Numbered from the stretch's first letter, positions 33,072 to 45,394 are shown. The stretch is DNA of 64,000 nucleotides from Dendrolimus kikuchii (GCA_019925095.2 CM034407.1:7070710-7134709), one strand, 5' to 3'. The notes: a model not told the origin generated them from the letters alone. Made by a program: numbers and translations.

Positions 33072-33866
33072 ACTACGTTCTAAGTACCGCTACAGGGGCC
33101 CTCTAGCATCTAGGGAGCAGAGGAGTCTTCACCCCTGTTGACGAAGTGAGTTTACCTCTCCCGGGGCATTCTCAAGCACTGATGCGCTAGGATCAGCGTG
33201 GGCGTAACTACGTTCTAAGTCTCACGCTCTTCCTGCCATAAGCGCGGGGCACAGGGGAGGAGGGTGGTTTTATTGGAGTATTGAATTGGTTGGAAGGTTG
33301 GTCGAGTCTCCACACAAGCCGGTTGATTAGTGTTTGGATTGCCCCCAGGGGAATGCCTCCATAATCGAGTATGGTCTAATCCCTAGCAAAGGACCCCGTA
33401 CTGTGCGAAATGCATTTCCCCCGCCTTAAAAAAACTACGTTCTAAGTCTCACGCTCTTCCTGACATAAGCGCGGGGCACAGGGAAGGAGGGTGGTTTTAT
33501 TGGAGTATTGAATTGGTTGGAAGGTTGGTCGAGTCTCCACACAAGCCGGTTGATTAGTGTTTGGATTGCCCCCAGGGGAATGCCTCCATAATCGAGTATG
33601 GTCTAATCCCTAGCAAAGGACCCCGTACTGTGCGAAATGCATTTCCCCCGCCTTAAAAAACTACGTTCTAAGTCTCACGCTCTTCCTGCCATAAGCGCGG
33701 GGCACATGGGAGGAGGGTGGTTTTAGTGGAGTATTGAGTCTTCGAGTCTCCAAACAAGCCGGCTATTTGACTCTGGTGCCCATTCGTGGTGTCACTTCTC
33801 GTCGTATTGGTCTAATCCCTAGTAAAGGACCCGGCGAAATGCATTTCTCCCGTCTTACAAAAAAAA
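33072..33866 (+). repeat. Tandem array of R1-like 3' UTR ends
   Basis: One longer unit (33072-33433) is followed by two short ones (33434-33659 and 33660-33866). The period between the ACTACGTTCTAAGTCTCACG words at 33207, 33434 and 33660 is 227 and 226 bases. Units 33207-33433 and 33434-33659 are nearly identical. The last has a different central part (CCATTCGTGGTGTCACTTCT). Each unit ends with a short A-run. No coding capacity. Confidence 0.88.
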
Positions 33867-33977
33867 GCTTGCCAACAGTTAAAGAATTTTTCAAATTGGT
33901 TCAGTAGTTTCGGAACCTATTCAATGCAAACAAATAATCAAATCTTTCCTCTTTATAATATTAGTATAGATATATTT
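33867..33977 (+). mobile_element. Dispersed repeat L, right half
   Basis: Continues the repeat begun at 31980: AAGAATTTTTCAAATTGGTT CAGTAGTTTCGG, then AATCTTTCCTCTTTATAATA TTAGTATAGAT. Same terminal block as at 150-196. Confidence 0.7.
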
Positions 33978-34625
33978 GCAACCTTTTGAAGATTTTTAAT
34001 CAAAAGTATCTTATGTCATCAAGTCAACATCGAATCAAATTGTTATATATTTATACATTTTCAGTTTCCCTTTAGTTTCTTCGAACTTAGCAATCGTTCT
34101 GATCAAGTTCTCACACTGGATTAAACAATGCAAACTCTCGGCCATGGCGCTGACAATGTATTAGCAGTCACTTTCCACTTTCCCCAACGACTTCTCACGT
34201 GGCGGCGGAAATATGAAAAGTATTAGCGTTCATAGAGACATGCTTTATTAATTGATATGTGGTGTAAAAACAGATCTTGTGGTTGTGCGACCTCAATCTA
34301 TAATAGCTTTTAAAAGAGTTCTGTTTAGCTAGCTTTAACTTTAAGTAGTTAATACGTTAGATTCCTAATCTCATCTGTAGTTGTTAGCCGTTAGTGACGT
34401 ATCTTTGCCTTATTGTGTGTCCATCGGGAAGTGGTGGTGTATCTAAAACATTCTCACTCGGAATTTGTTGTGCCCAATACAAAAGGCCGAGCAAAATGAG
34501 ATATCTTTAAAAGGTCCATTACACCATTGTGATTAAATATTTTTATATCTGTCCAATATATCTATGAAATAGGACAATAAATCAGGAATTCTCAAAGGTT
34601 TTAATTATACTATTTTCATTAATAC

Positions 34626-35111
34626 TGTTACGACTTGCAGGACTCGAATTAAAATGCCGTTGGAGTTATTATAGAGTTCATTAGAATTTATTAGAACTAT
34701 ACAAACACATATACTACAAGTACAAATATAACTGAACACAACCAGTCCAAACGTAATGCACAATTCAATAACACGCGCAAAGTCCGTCACTAAATAGATT
34801 ACCGAATGTATACAGTTCTTACTTCGCTTGTGGTTATCGCTAGACTGCCGATCTCTCCATTGGAACATTGCGTTATACTGCACCGATACAATATGTCTGC
34901 CCGACCGCGTAAACCGAATTTCTTAGAATCAGTTCGACACACCTGGCTAATGACTGCCATAAAAGATTACAATACACAATAGGTTGTTTTTTAATCAAAA
35001 TTTTTAAATACAAAGTAAACAAGAGAAGTCCAATTGCGGAAAAGGTAATAAAATGTGTTTTTACTGGGCTGCAGGTGTGAATTTGTCTTTGTCGGCACCT
35101 AGGTCGTAACA
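34626..35111 (-). mobile_element. Solo LTR (Ty3/Gypsy-like), copy 2
   Basis: A 486-base unit with inverted ends TGTTACGAC and GTCGTAACA, homologous to the LTR at 9227-9667. Adjacent bases on both sides are ATAC, a 4-bp duplication, but identity extends to 19 bases: ATACTATTTTCATTAATAC at 34607-34625 and 35112-35130. The minus strand carries the GTGACGGACTTTGCGCGTGT block and the TATAACG / GGCAGTCTAG promoter pair. No internal region remains. Short ORFs across it are meaningless. Confidence 0.78.
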
Positions 35112-35877
35112 ATACTATTTTCATTAATACATTTTAAATTATATATCTAAAATTTAGATTATTAAATTTCTGTAAGTAATTTGATCAATAAAAAAATATT
35201 AAATACAAATTTTCAAACTATTTTAAAAACGCTATCTAAATGTTGTTCTGAGATGAAAACAAGATATTCTCATTGAATATCAATTAGGATTGCTAAATCT
35301 ATATAAAATGCTCTAGCATATTTGAATTTTATCTGTGTCCAGCCCACGCTTGTTTTTTATAGAGTAAAATAATTTAATTTGGGTTTTCTCCATTGCTTAG
35401 AAATTCTAGAATATAAACAGATATACAAGTTTGACAACCAATTATTTTTTATTTAAATTGTAGATGTTCGCTACGATGTGGGGTTTGCATATCTCGTTGC
35501 AATTGCCTCAATAAAACTAGTCAGTTGTTATGGAAAATAGAATTTCTACTCAGTTGTGCATTTTTAAAATCTAGCAACTGACATTGTGTTTTAAATGAAT
35601 GTTTGTAAATTTATTGTCTTATTAGGTGTTGGGTGATGTATTGCCTATTGACTGTATCAAAATTTGATATCGCTCCCAACAAGCTTCATAAATAGTTTTG
35701 GCATATCATTAAAGTTAATTACATTTTTTTGTAATTGATGTAAAATTTTTAAAATGCACTTACTACGTTTGGAAATTACACAGATATGTTATTTCTAGGC
35801 GTTTGTAGCTGATCTGGAAAAACTGAACCTCTATAAATTTGATATCCGTCGTCCGTGCGTTCGTCTATGTATATCAC

Positions 35878-35900
35878 AACCATCTCCGTCGGAGATGGTT
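35878..35900. repeat. Perfect 23-base palindrome
   Basis: AACCATCTCCG, central T, CGGAGATGGTT. Eleven-base arms without mismatch. Confidence 0.8.
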
Positions 35901-36139
35901 AGGTCGAATAGACAATATAATAGAGAATATAATGATTAAGTGAAATGTCGTGAAACGCGAAAAACAACACCTTAGGATGGTGGCGGTGTAATGAAGATTA
36001 TTTGCGGAAACTCCAGCGTAAACGTACGTACGTATCTTGAACTGACTCTAAACGACGGTTTTATTATTTTTTATTATTGTTTTTATTGAAATCAATTGGC
36101 AGCGAAATAAATGCTTCTAAAGTAGTAAATGGGTGCATG

Positions 36140-36245
36140 TTGTATTATATTCACCTATAAGCATTTGTACTTTTGTAGATATGTGTCTGTATGGTATGTT
36201 TTTAAAGTATATTTCTATTTAATATATAAAACTTCTGTATATATG
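36140..36245 (+). mobile_element. LINE 3' UTR piece (weak)
   Basis: The block TTTTGTAGATATGT..CTGTATGGTATGT resembles 2772-2805 of the LINE 3' UTR. Only ~50 bases match. Confidence 0.35.
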
Positions 36246-36290
36246 ATTATATATATACAAACACACACACAATGCATTGCATTTAACTTA

Positions 36291-36348
36291 TGCAAACTGC
36301 GACATATATATATGTGTGTGTGTGTGTCGCAGTTTGCATATGTTAAAT
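36291..36348. repeat. Foldback sequence with TA/TG loop
   Basis: ATTTAACTTATGCAAACTGC GACA pairs with TGTCGCAGTTTGCATATGTT AAAT around TATATATATGTGTGTGTG. Confidence 0.8.
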
Positions 36349-37211
36349 ATTGAAGATATAATTGTAAAAATTTCGTAAAGTCCAATATGGGTTTGTCTCA
36401 CCTGTTAATTATCACGCCTAGAATATCATTTCACTTGACATATAAAATGTCAGTTGAGGATGAAGGGAGAAGGAGGGGATGTTATCATCTGAAGACGAGA
36501 GGGAAACAAGTACCGTGATATAACACTACAAATACTAATGCTCCTAAGAAGCTATAAACATCCCACTGTACAGGGCTCGGACCTCTCCATCTTTTCGGGG
36601 AACGAACAATAGGTATTTATAACCGCTACGCTTGCGAGTTTTTTAATTTGTTTTAGCTCGGTATGCAGATTTGCTCATGTTCTTTCCTTTAACGTTGTTA
36701 GCACGTGGTTATTGTAACAATATGCACATTTAGTCAGAAAACTGCCAAAGTATTGCATTCTTCCGGGCCAGGATTCAAACCTACTTTGTTGAAATTTGAC
36801 CCGATTTTAGTTTTATTCGACATTTATTATAACTACCATAAAACCTTTACAATACTTCTGTATGTTATTACTTTTTGTTGTTACAGTCATATATTCAATA
36901 GATTTTAAAATAATTAATCATTTCTAAAATTGACCGCTATTAATAATAACATTAATATAATATATTAATATAAGTTAACAAATTTTATAAACCGAGATTA
37001 TATATAATTATACAATTTTGTTAAATATAGATTAAATCGATAAAGCATGAATATTGGCATTGATTATAAGTTATTATTTGTTACTTATAATTTGAATAAC
37101 ACGTTTTGATTAAATTATGAATATTAAAATAACTCAAACACAAATTAAATAATTGTAATTATATGTAATAGAGCGGTTGTTTTTGCTAGTTGTAGTTTAA
37201 AAAATGTATCA

Positions 37212-37306
37212 TGGTAATCTGAACATTTTTTAGCTACGTAATAATAATCGCACTAAAGATAGTGCGATTATTATCATTACGTAGGTAAAAAATGTTCAGA
37301 TTACCA
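37212..37306. repeat. Foldback element (95 bp)
   Basis: TGGTAATCTGAACATTTTTT pairs with AAAAAATGTTCAGATTACCA; arms of ~44 bases, loop AAAGAT-like near 37255-37260, one or two mismatches. Confidence 0.9.
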
Positions 37307-38605
37307 GATTACTTACTAATTAATGTTTTGAATTATTAATACTGTGCCAATCAATGTACAGCAGTGCCAACAATGGTACATACAGTCGACTCAATACATT
37401 GACTTATTAAATTTAATGATTAATATTATATTCCCAAGAACGATAAAATGGAAGAAACAAATATACAAATTCATTTTATAGTTTTTTTCATTCATATTCA
37501 TATATAGATTATGAACCTAGTCATATACTCGTAATATTAATCGCTCAAGCTCTTTCACTGTGGCAAGTTATTAGTTTTCCAAGTTTAATTACTTATTAGT
37601 AGCCCCTAAGGCGTTTATCCTTCCTTATTTTATTGTTTTTAAAAATCTTCATTATAACAAGTAAAATACGTCACGTTATAATCAAGCTTTGGTCCGACAA
37701 CTTCCAGTGAAATAAACTAGCTGCAAATTGGACAATTAATCTCGGACACAATTATGTAATTTACAGAGTCGTTTTATTGTACATTTTCTTTTATACTACA
37801 GATTTAATTATGTTAATGTATTTTTTCTAATATAATACGAGGAAACCAGCTTGCTTATAAACAATTTTTTGATATATATACTCAGATGTACGTCATATGA
37901 GTAATTATGTTTCTTCTACATGTCTAACTTATTAAATCCGGTTATTTTTACTTCGTTGAAATTGAACGTGCTTAGCACAATCTTGCTTATATCTCGTTCA
38001 TGTATTAAATGTTTAATTCCTTATTAAAATATAGAAGAAGGAATGTCTGCGCCTTTAGGATACTTTACGCAAGAACTGATCACAGGAGCATGGCAAGTCT
38101 TTCCTTCTATTGTTATTAGGATAAATAGCGGAAACAAAGTGCAATTATAATTTTTAAGTTAACTTTATTTATATGTAAGTTTTATTTATCACATAATTTG
38201 TTTAATGTAAACAATACAAGTAAGTAAAACAAAGAAATAAAATAATTATTCTATTGTTTATTTTCTAGTAATTCATCAGGTTTCAGAGTATGCAGGTAAA
38301 TAGTTCGTTTAGTTTTTTTATATATTTTTTATATTAATATAAAATGTAACAAGAAGTGGATGTAGGGGTAAAGAGAAATGCTCCTCCACCGTTAAGGAGC
38401 AGACGAAGTAGATTCATCTAGTAATTATTTAATCGTTCACTTTTATCTTTAACAACCGCACAAAGTACAGACATAACACAATTATATGAAGTCCATGGGA
38501 AATCCGAAATTGCATAGTCAATATTATATCCTATAGGTCAATCAAAAGTTACTGTATTTAATTTAATTTTTAGGATTATGTAAAAAAAGTATTTTATTTT
38601 TGTTT
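37307..38605. other. AT-rich, nothing recognised
   Basis: No frame over 60 codons, no repeat family recognised. Confidence 0.5.
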
Positions 38606-38870
38606 CTTTTTATTGCTGAAGTACAGCAGACAGGTTTACTTCCCACCTGATGAGTTATTATCTTATATTATCTATGAATATTTGCAACACCGGAGTTGCT
38701 GTCAATGTGCTGCCGGCCTTGAAAGAGAGACCGGAGCCTGGCCACTAATGCCGGAACACAACTCAAGGTTGTTATGGTGGTATACTATAGACTGAGTTGT
38801 TTTGGTGCTTTTTATGCCAAGCCGGTCGGCCGCAGGATTAAGTATTATTCTCATCTCTTTTTTCCTGCAA
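38606..38870 (+). mobile_element. Dispersed repeat family A, diverged copy 5
   Basis: TTTTATTGCTGAAGTACAGC, AATATTTGCAACACCGGAG, CTAATGCCGGAACACAACTC are recognisable. The CTACCACCTGG block is deleted. Confidence 0.7.
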
Positions 38871-39477
38871 ATAATATTTTATATTTGATAATTATTATAA
38901 TAAAGGCGCGATTATGACTACATTAGCTTTTAGTCAGCAGTCGGCTATTGACGCGCGTGATCTAATATAGAACAACGTCATGTAATGTATGACTGTATGA
39001 TCTAATAATAGTAATTTATGACATTTGAGGTCATTGTCATAACAGCCACGCCCCCTTCAATAGACGGCCGCTTATGTTTATTGTTTTGTCGGTAGGTATA
39101 TATACCATATATTATATATGTCAAGTATTATATGGTGTAGGTGTTATTATTAGTTTCACGTACTGTTTTTTCATATAATATGGGACTTGAGGTGACCTGA
39201 GAACGTTTCCTTAAAACGTACCGTCGCTACTTTAATACACAATATTTTTCATGGTGAGGGCGTGTGGAGACTCGATAGTCTGGTCCTGCCTTGGTGGAGG
39301 TCGGATACCACTAAAATGCCCCGTGTTCCTTCCATTCGCTTATAGCCAGAGCTGCGGGAAATGGCAATCGCCTGCTCCGCATTGGCCGCGCTCCGCCGTC
39401 CGACCTCAGGACGCAAAGCATACCGCGGCAACGGAATGAGGAGCACGGAACAATTCCGCTCGCTCTTCCGATGGCCT

Positions 39478-39832
39478 TAAATACGGCTACCACCCCTGGT
39501 CTTGAGTATGTCGCCATAACAACCGTGAGTTGTGTTCCGGCATCAGTGGGCAGGTTCCAGTATCTCTTTAGAGAGCGGCAGCACATTGGTAACACCTTTA
39601 GTGCAGCCGGGCGGCCTGCCGTAAGAGGCGACTAAACAACCCACAGGCAGATGGTAGGGCATGTGCCCGACTGAATGGCTACCACCCCTGTTCTAAAGCA
39701 TTCCGCCATAACAACCTTGAGTTGTGTTCCGGCATTAGTGACCATGTTCCAGTCTCCCTTAAGAGAGCAGCAGCGCATTGGTAGCACCTTTGGTGTTACA
39801 GATGTCCATAGCCGACGGTAACCGCAGAAAGC
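39478..39832 (-). mobile_element. Two family A copies in tandem, minus strand
   Basis: TGAGTTGTGTTCCGGCATCA (39528) and TTGAGTTGTGTTCCGGCATT (39717) mark two partial copies joined at about 39605, where GCAGCCGGGCGGCCTGCCGT begins the inner end of the second. Likely an insertion of one copy into another, or an old dimer. Confidence 0.75.
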
Positions 39833-41811
39833 AGAACTACAGCATATAGTCTCTATAGGATTTAAAAATAAAAAAATAAAATACACAGTACAAAATGACT
39901 GAGCATTGACTATCCATGACATGCTGTTTATGTGATCGATTTTAAGGGTTTATATATTGGTAATTGTATATATGTAATGCTATTCACTTGTTAAACAATT
40001 CACAGCAATAACCTGACCATACTTGACTCCATACGCGAATTAAGACCGATGACTTGGCGTGGTATTGTACAAGCCTTTGTTATCCGAGTATCAAACCCAC
40101 GCACGTTGGGCGGAACGAAAGGCCTCCTAGATTGGTTAGGTCAAGGTACCATTCAACCATTGACTGTAATTTAGAAACATTTACATGGAACTTTACTTTG
40201 ACATTTCGAATATTTTTGTGTCATTTAAGAATTTAATGGTTCAATGCTGTACGTTGATATCTAGAAACACGTTTGTGACGGTTTTTAAATAACGTTCTGG
40301 AAATTTACATTTTCACGAAGAGTTTGCATTTTGTTTATAGACTTCGTGGATACACTGGTTTATTATAATTTGTCTCGTTTAGAAATGTGGAGATAGAGAT
40401 GTAAAATTAAACAATAGTGAGGAACAAGAGTTAAAAAATCTTGTGATATCCATTCGTTTTTCCGATTGGCCCCACTCGCTCAAGTTGTATAATTAAATCA
40501 AAATGGTTTATTTACAAACACATCTCAAACATAGTCACAGACTTACACATTAAAAATTAAGTAACTCAAATACGACGATATGTATTCTCGCATATAGAAT
40601 ACAAAAATCTCGCTGCGCACTTGCTTGATGCAGCGATGGTTTACATCAATCTGCTAAGCGCATTCTCGTCTCCCAAGCCCGCGCCGGTGCCGTTTCAAGT
40701 CTCAAGTACTCGAGTCTTCCGCCTCCTTCTCTTCAGCTTCCTTCCTCCTCTATACATGACACGATTACACTTGAATACTTTAAATTCAGTAATACGTAGT
40801 CTGAATATATGTAGTTCATTAATAATTTAAACTTAATTTTTAACAGTAATATTCGATTTTTTTAAATTGTCCACATTTCCCCCCCTCCATATCTCCTTGA
40901 GTATTGGTCCCAGCGAAAAGTCTATATAATCTTTATTGTAGAACATTTTATTTAGATTGATTTAGTCATAGGATACTTTTTCCTGTAGATGGTAGTTTTT
41001 GAGTTATTCACAGAAAACTAAAAAAAGGGACGCTTATTTACCTCCCCCCCATCCCTTAGCTCCACCCCTACCAATCAGTACTTTTAGTATGTTGTTCAGG
41101 ACACCTTCCTCTACGACTTTGCCAAAATTCGCTTCCACGCGAATTATTTCCCCTATTCGGCCTTTTTCTGTCTTCGTTGCTTAGACTAATAAGCGACGCG
41201 CGACGCTTACTACTTTCAAACACAACACAGAGCTGGGCCGTCTACGTGTTAGCGAGTTTGCAATAATAATAAAAAAATGCAGGGCTGAGCTGTAGTTTTG
41301 GGCTATGTTAATTCATTGAATAAATATAAGACGAAAGTAACAATCGGAAATAGTCTACTTAAGCTGGAAGTGCGCAAAATCTAAACACAACGCTTCGCTC
41401 AAAGTGGTGGCCGAGGATTGTCGGTCACGTTGCCGCTGCGACTAGGTCAATGGATGCGGCGGTCAGCGGACCGTGGTGCAAATGTGGCACACGGATCGCC
41501 TCGAGACGACCCCTCCGTTTGAACTTGACCTCCGATCTATCTGCTTCACCATGTGTTTTGTAATCCATAAAAATACCGTGTAAAATTGAAATGGATTTTT
41601 CGTTGTTATCAAATGTCACTGGTTGCATGTTTTAAGGTTCTGATGATTGATATGACATGAAAGAGATTATATAGTCTCTCCCATAGAGATCTGATGGGTT
41701 AACCTAGGCATTCGTTTTTTTGTATTACGAATATTTTATATTATATCAAGTATCAGAAACTACAGTGGTATATAATTCATGCTATGGTTTACATCTATCT
41801 ATCAGTAAATC
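39833..41811. other. No gene recognised
   Basis: A few GC-richer patches (40620-40760 and 41395-41530). Frames of 60-69 codons lack motifs. Possibly unrelated old repeats. Confidence 0.45.
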
Positions 41812-41946
41812 GTCGGCGTGAGTGCAGAACCTGGTAATGACATTTTTTCCCGTCAAAATTGTGATATTATACATCTAATATTTAACAATTTTGACAAAAA
41901 AATAATGTCAAAAAAATTTACTTACAAGGTCCTGCACTGGCGCCAA
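41812..41946. mobile_element. Short TIR element (~135 bp), copy 2
   Basis: GTCGGCGTGAGTGCAGAACC TGGTAATGAC on the left. On the right, reversed: GGCGCCAGTGCAGGACCTTG TAA. The longer centre holds a second inverted pair (TTTTGTCAAAATTG type). Confidence 0.7.
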
Positions 41947-42107
41947 TGATATCTAGAAACGTGTCAATTTCAATAAGCCATTCTCAGATTCTTGATTCAG
42001 TTCTGTGTATAGTATGGCCATACAGATATTTTATGTCTATATTTATTTTTAGATGTTTTGTTTTCAATTTTATTTGTGACCATGATGCGTTTTGTAGTGA
42101 ACCTTCT

Positions 42108-42215
42108 TTAGAATCGTTGTGATTTGAAACTCGATGAAACTAAAAAAGAAAATTAAAAAGAGATAAATATATAAATCTATAGGACTACGCCTGCGAAAGA
42201 ATGAGTTACGAGTTT
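42108..42215. mobile_element. Dispersed repeat G, copy 2 (part)
   Basis: GAATCGTTGTGATTTGAAAC, AGAGATAAATATATAAATCT and CTGCGAAAGAATGAG match 10793-10890. The other end of the family (CACTTCTACGTGTGAACTGC) is at 42848, with the Helitron-like element at 42398 between. Confidence 0.5.
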
Positions 42216-42397
42216 TACATTGTGCAGCACAGATTAAAGAGTAAATAAGCCTAATAATCAAACATAGGTTCAATTTGGTCGGAAATAAGACTGATAATAA
42301 TATTTTTAGACTAAAGCAGTAAAAAATTTAAAGTGATTCTTAAGAAGCTTATTTTGAATGATAATAAGTTGATGGATGTAGGTTAAACTAATTATAT

Positions 42398-42804
42398 CTA
42401 TATATATAACAATCAATTGCTGTTCGTTAGTCTCGTTAAAACTCGAGAACGGCTGGACTGATTTGGCTAATTTTGGTTTTGAATTATTTGTGGAAGTCCA
42501 GGGAAGGATTAAAAGGTGAGTAAATATGAAAAAAATGCTTGGAATATAGTTAAAACAACAATTTCGCTTTCCCTTAGAAAATATTCCTGCCTGTCAAACA
42601 TTTGATGTTCGTCCCGCCGCGTCGTTTAAAAATCAATTAAATTTAAAAGTTGTTCAGAAATCAAATTAATTTTATAAGTGAAGTTCTTTTTTTTCATTTT
42701 TTTATTTTGAATGTCAAACGTGTGATGTTCGTCCCGGCGTTCAGAAATCAACGTTTTTTATTTATTGATTCTGAGGCGATACGAAGTTTGCCAGGTCAGC
42801 TAGT
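42398..42804 (+). mobile_element. Helitron-like element
   Basis: Starts with a TCTATATATATAA run, then GCTGTTCGTTAGTCTCGTTA and CTCGAGAACGGCTGGACTGA TTTGG. It ends CGATACGAAGTTTGCCAGGT CAGCTAGT. The word TGATGTTCGTCCCG occurs twice (about 42603 and 42724), an internal duplication. Confidence 0.7.
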
Positions 42805-43025
42805 TTATATTAATAAAAAGTTAGAGAAGGATTATCTGTGAGTATATTTTCACTTCTACGTGTGAACTGCACACACACACAATTTTTCAATACAATCTCA
42901 GCCTTTACGAAAGACATGGGCGACATTATTTTACTATTGATAGGTTACACATCGAATGATTACTGAAATCGACAGGTAATGATAGTCAGAAATCCTACTC
43001 CATTTACATCGGCATTTGAAATTAT

Positions 43026-43124
43026 ACATACATACATAACTTCACGCCAGTTCCCCTGCGGGGTAGGCACGAACAGCAGAGTGCCATTTAGGCTTATTCT
43101 TACACACCTCACTTGCCTCTTTGA
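43026..43124 (-). mobile_element. RTE 3' end fragment
   Basis: Minus-strand copy of the last ~85 bases of the same RTE family plus its ATAC/TATG tail. The encoded end KPKWHS and YPAGELA can be read on the minus strand. Strongly 5'-truncated. Confidence 0.8.
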
Positions 43125-43472
43125 AATTATGATTTCTGTTATTACACAACTAAAATATACTAAACTAACATATATTTAATTTAACGTTGACAATATTTAT
43201 TTCAGTTACAAAATATCTCACGTATGTTACATGTTACATACAATATAGTACAATTTTAATGTACAAATTAAGTAAACTATTTTCGATCTGCACTGCAAAT
43301 AATTTCGAAATAAGTACCACAATCTCCGTGAACTTGACCGATCGTTCAGATGCGCCCACGCACCGGTCAGCCTTCTCCAAACATGGCGCGCGATTCCGCA
43401 CTATGATTTTGAAACAAAATAACAGTTGTATGTAATGTTGTCAGGTCTAATTTATTTTAAATGGGGACAGAA

Positions 43473-43765
43473 GATTTTTTATTGCATGAGTTCAGCAAAC
43501 AGGCTGACGACCCACCTGATGGAAACCGGCTACCGTCGCCTATGGATAATTTATAACACCAAAGGTGCTACTAATATGCTGTTGCTTTCAAAAGACAAAC
43601 CGGAACCTGGCCACTAATGACGGAATATGAAGTCAAGGTTTTTATGGCTACACTTTAGACGAGGGGTGGTAGCTATCCAGATAGGTAAATAGGGTATTTA
43701 TTTAGGGTAACCACCTGGCAGTGGGCTATTTTGTCGTCTCTTCAGACAACAAGTTTTTTTGGAAA
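43473..43765 (+). mobile_element. Dispersed repeat family A, diverged copy
   Basis: TTTTTTATTGCATGAGTTCA, CCTGATGGAAACCGGCTACC, CACCAAAGGTGCTACTAATA. A ~20-base insertion (AAATAGGGTATTTATTTAGG) splits the block before CCACCTGG. Confidence 0.7.
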
Positions 43766-44660
43766 TTACTTTTAAATCATTTCGTTTTCTTATAATAATG
43801 GTTTTTGATAAATGTATTGATTTATTGGGATATTTAGTGACCCGATCAGGTGGAAATCTAGTCGTGTCCCTGATGTCTTAAATTCCCGACGTCCCTGCTC
43901 AAATCGGGACACCTGGCAAGTCTAGTTGTATGGCACCCGGAATCTTGATAATAATTTTGTTAGACTAAAAGCATATCAATTTGAAATATTTGAAACAACT
44001 TATACGTAGATAATTATAATTAATTGGTTAAAATTGTCAGGTAATGTAAAATACGATTGTGAGTTCATTCTTATTTCTGCTACATGCTAGTAAATAAAGT
44101 AAATGCAAAGTATTCTCGGATATGGAGGAGTATAATTTTGCGATTAAACGAAATTGTTTTAAGTGAAGTTCAATTATAATCTTAATAATATGTTTTTTTT
44201 ATCACTTTTAAGTATTTAGAGAGTAATTCTGAGTACTTGATGTAACTCAGAAATGGACAATTCTTGTTCAAAGACTAGGACTGTTTTTGAACTGTTGAGT
44301 CACAGAAGTTGACAAGCAATTCTGTTCACGCTCGACCAGTGTACCAAGGAACACATACAGCGACATCGTGACGTGTCAACATGTGCACGTATACATTGTC
44401 ATACATCACAAATTGCTCCGCAGTCATAAACTTTGGTTGTTGTTCGCTTAATACACGAATGTGTTTCGTGAATATGACATTACTAGTTTGCCTGAGGCCT
44501 GGCTCGCGTAAATGTAGATTTTGTAAATCAATTACAGTTCAGTAACAATTACAACTGTTTGTACAACAACCGTCTAAAACCGTCTTACTTTTCTATCCTT
44601 TGCGATCAATACGTTTTTCTGTATCCCTGACAACAACTATGCGAAATTTCATGATGGTCG

Positions 44661-44737
44661 GTTGAGTAGTCGAAGGCACGAAAAAGCATCAAACAAATTC
44701 AAAAAATTGTTTGATGCCTTTTCGTGCCATCAACTAC
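44661..44737. repeat. Foldback sequence (~77 bp)
   Basis: GGCACGAAAAAGCATCAAAC AA pairs with TTGTTTGATGCCTTTTCGTG CC. The flanking GTTGAGTAGT / ATCAACTAC extends the stem. The following CATTTATAATATTA resembles the end of repeat L. Confidence 0.8.
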
Positions 44738-44834
44738 TTAAATTGGCATTTATAATATTAATATGCATTGAGAATTCTTCGGTTTAGACATCTTTTCACA
44801 GTTATTTACCTTAATATTTTATAGCTATGATCTT

Positions 44835-44990
44835 TCTTTTGAGTTTTTATCAGTTTTTCGAAAGTTACATTTCTTGGTAACTTACGCGTAATTCTGAGAT
44901 ATTTTAAAATGTTTCTCATTGTGTTCTTCGTCAAAAAGGTTTTAATGTCGGAGAAAACTAGGAATAGCAATGCATGGGAAAATTGCAAGT
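44835..44990. repeat. Direct repeat H, copy 1
   Basis: GAAAGTTACATTTCTTGGTA ACTTACGCGTAATT and GGAGAAAACTAGGAATAGCA ATGCATGGG are repeated at 45965-46100. Not recognised as a known family. Confidence 0.65.
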
Positions 44991-45394
44991 ATTATAGACC
45001 CATTCGTTGCATTTATAGCTTCGTTTCTTTGCTTGCTTAATAACTTTTATTGTCAGTGGTATTCATTACTATACCTGTATGTGGTTTTTGTTGAAAAATA
45101 ATTGTAATTCAAATAGGAAGTATCATTTGTGTTGACGTTTTCTATCTTTAGTAAATTGTTTGTGTAATTTGTATTAAAATTTATTTCAATTTAATGATAT
45201 TATTTAAAGAATTACATTTTATGGATTGGTGATTACACATTTAATGCATTTGTTTAAATTAATGCTTCGCTATGAAGTGGCTTTAGATTAGGTATACCAT
45301 AAATTGTAATTACCTTAAAGGCTTGTTAAATTTGCATCAGATCAAATTAATTTGAATCAGCCGTAAGCACAATATTCTATACGTTGTAGTGTAG

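Noticed and set aside
33072..33866. CRISPR-like array (regular ~227-base repeats)
   Set aside because: Units are long 3' UTR copies with poly-A ends, with no short repeats and spacers; the sequence is eukaryotic.
40621..41184. Possible exons in GC-richer DNA
   Set aside because: Frames of 61-69 codons end quickly, and no splice sites or recognisable protein features are present.
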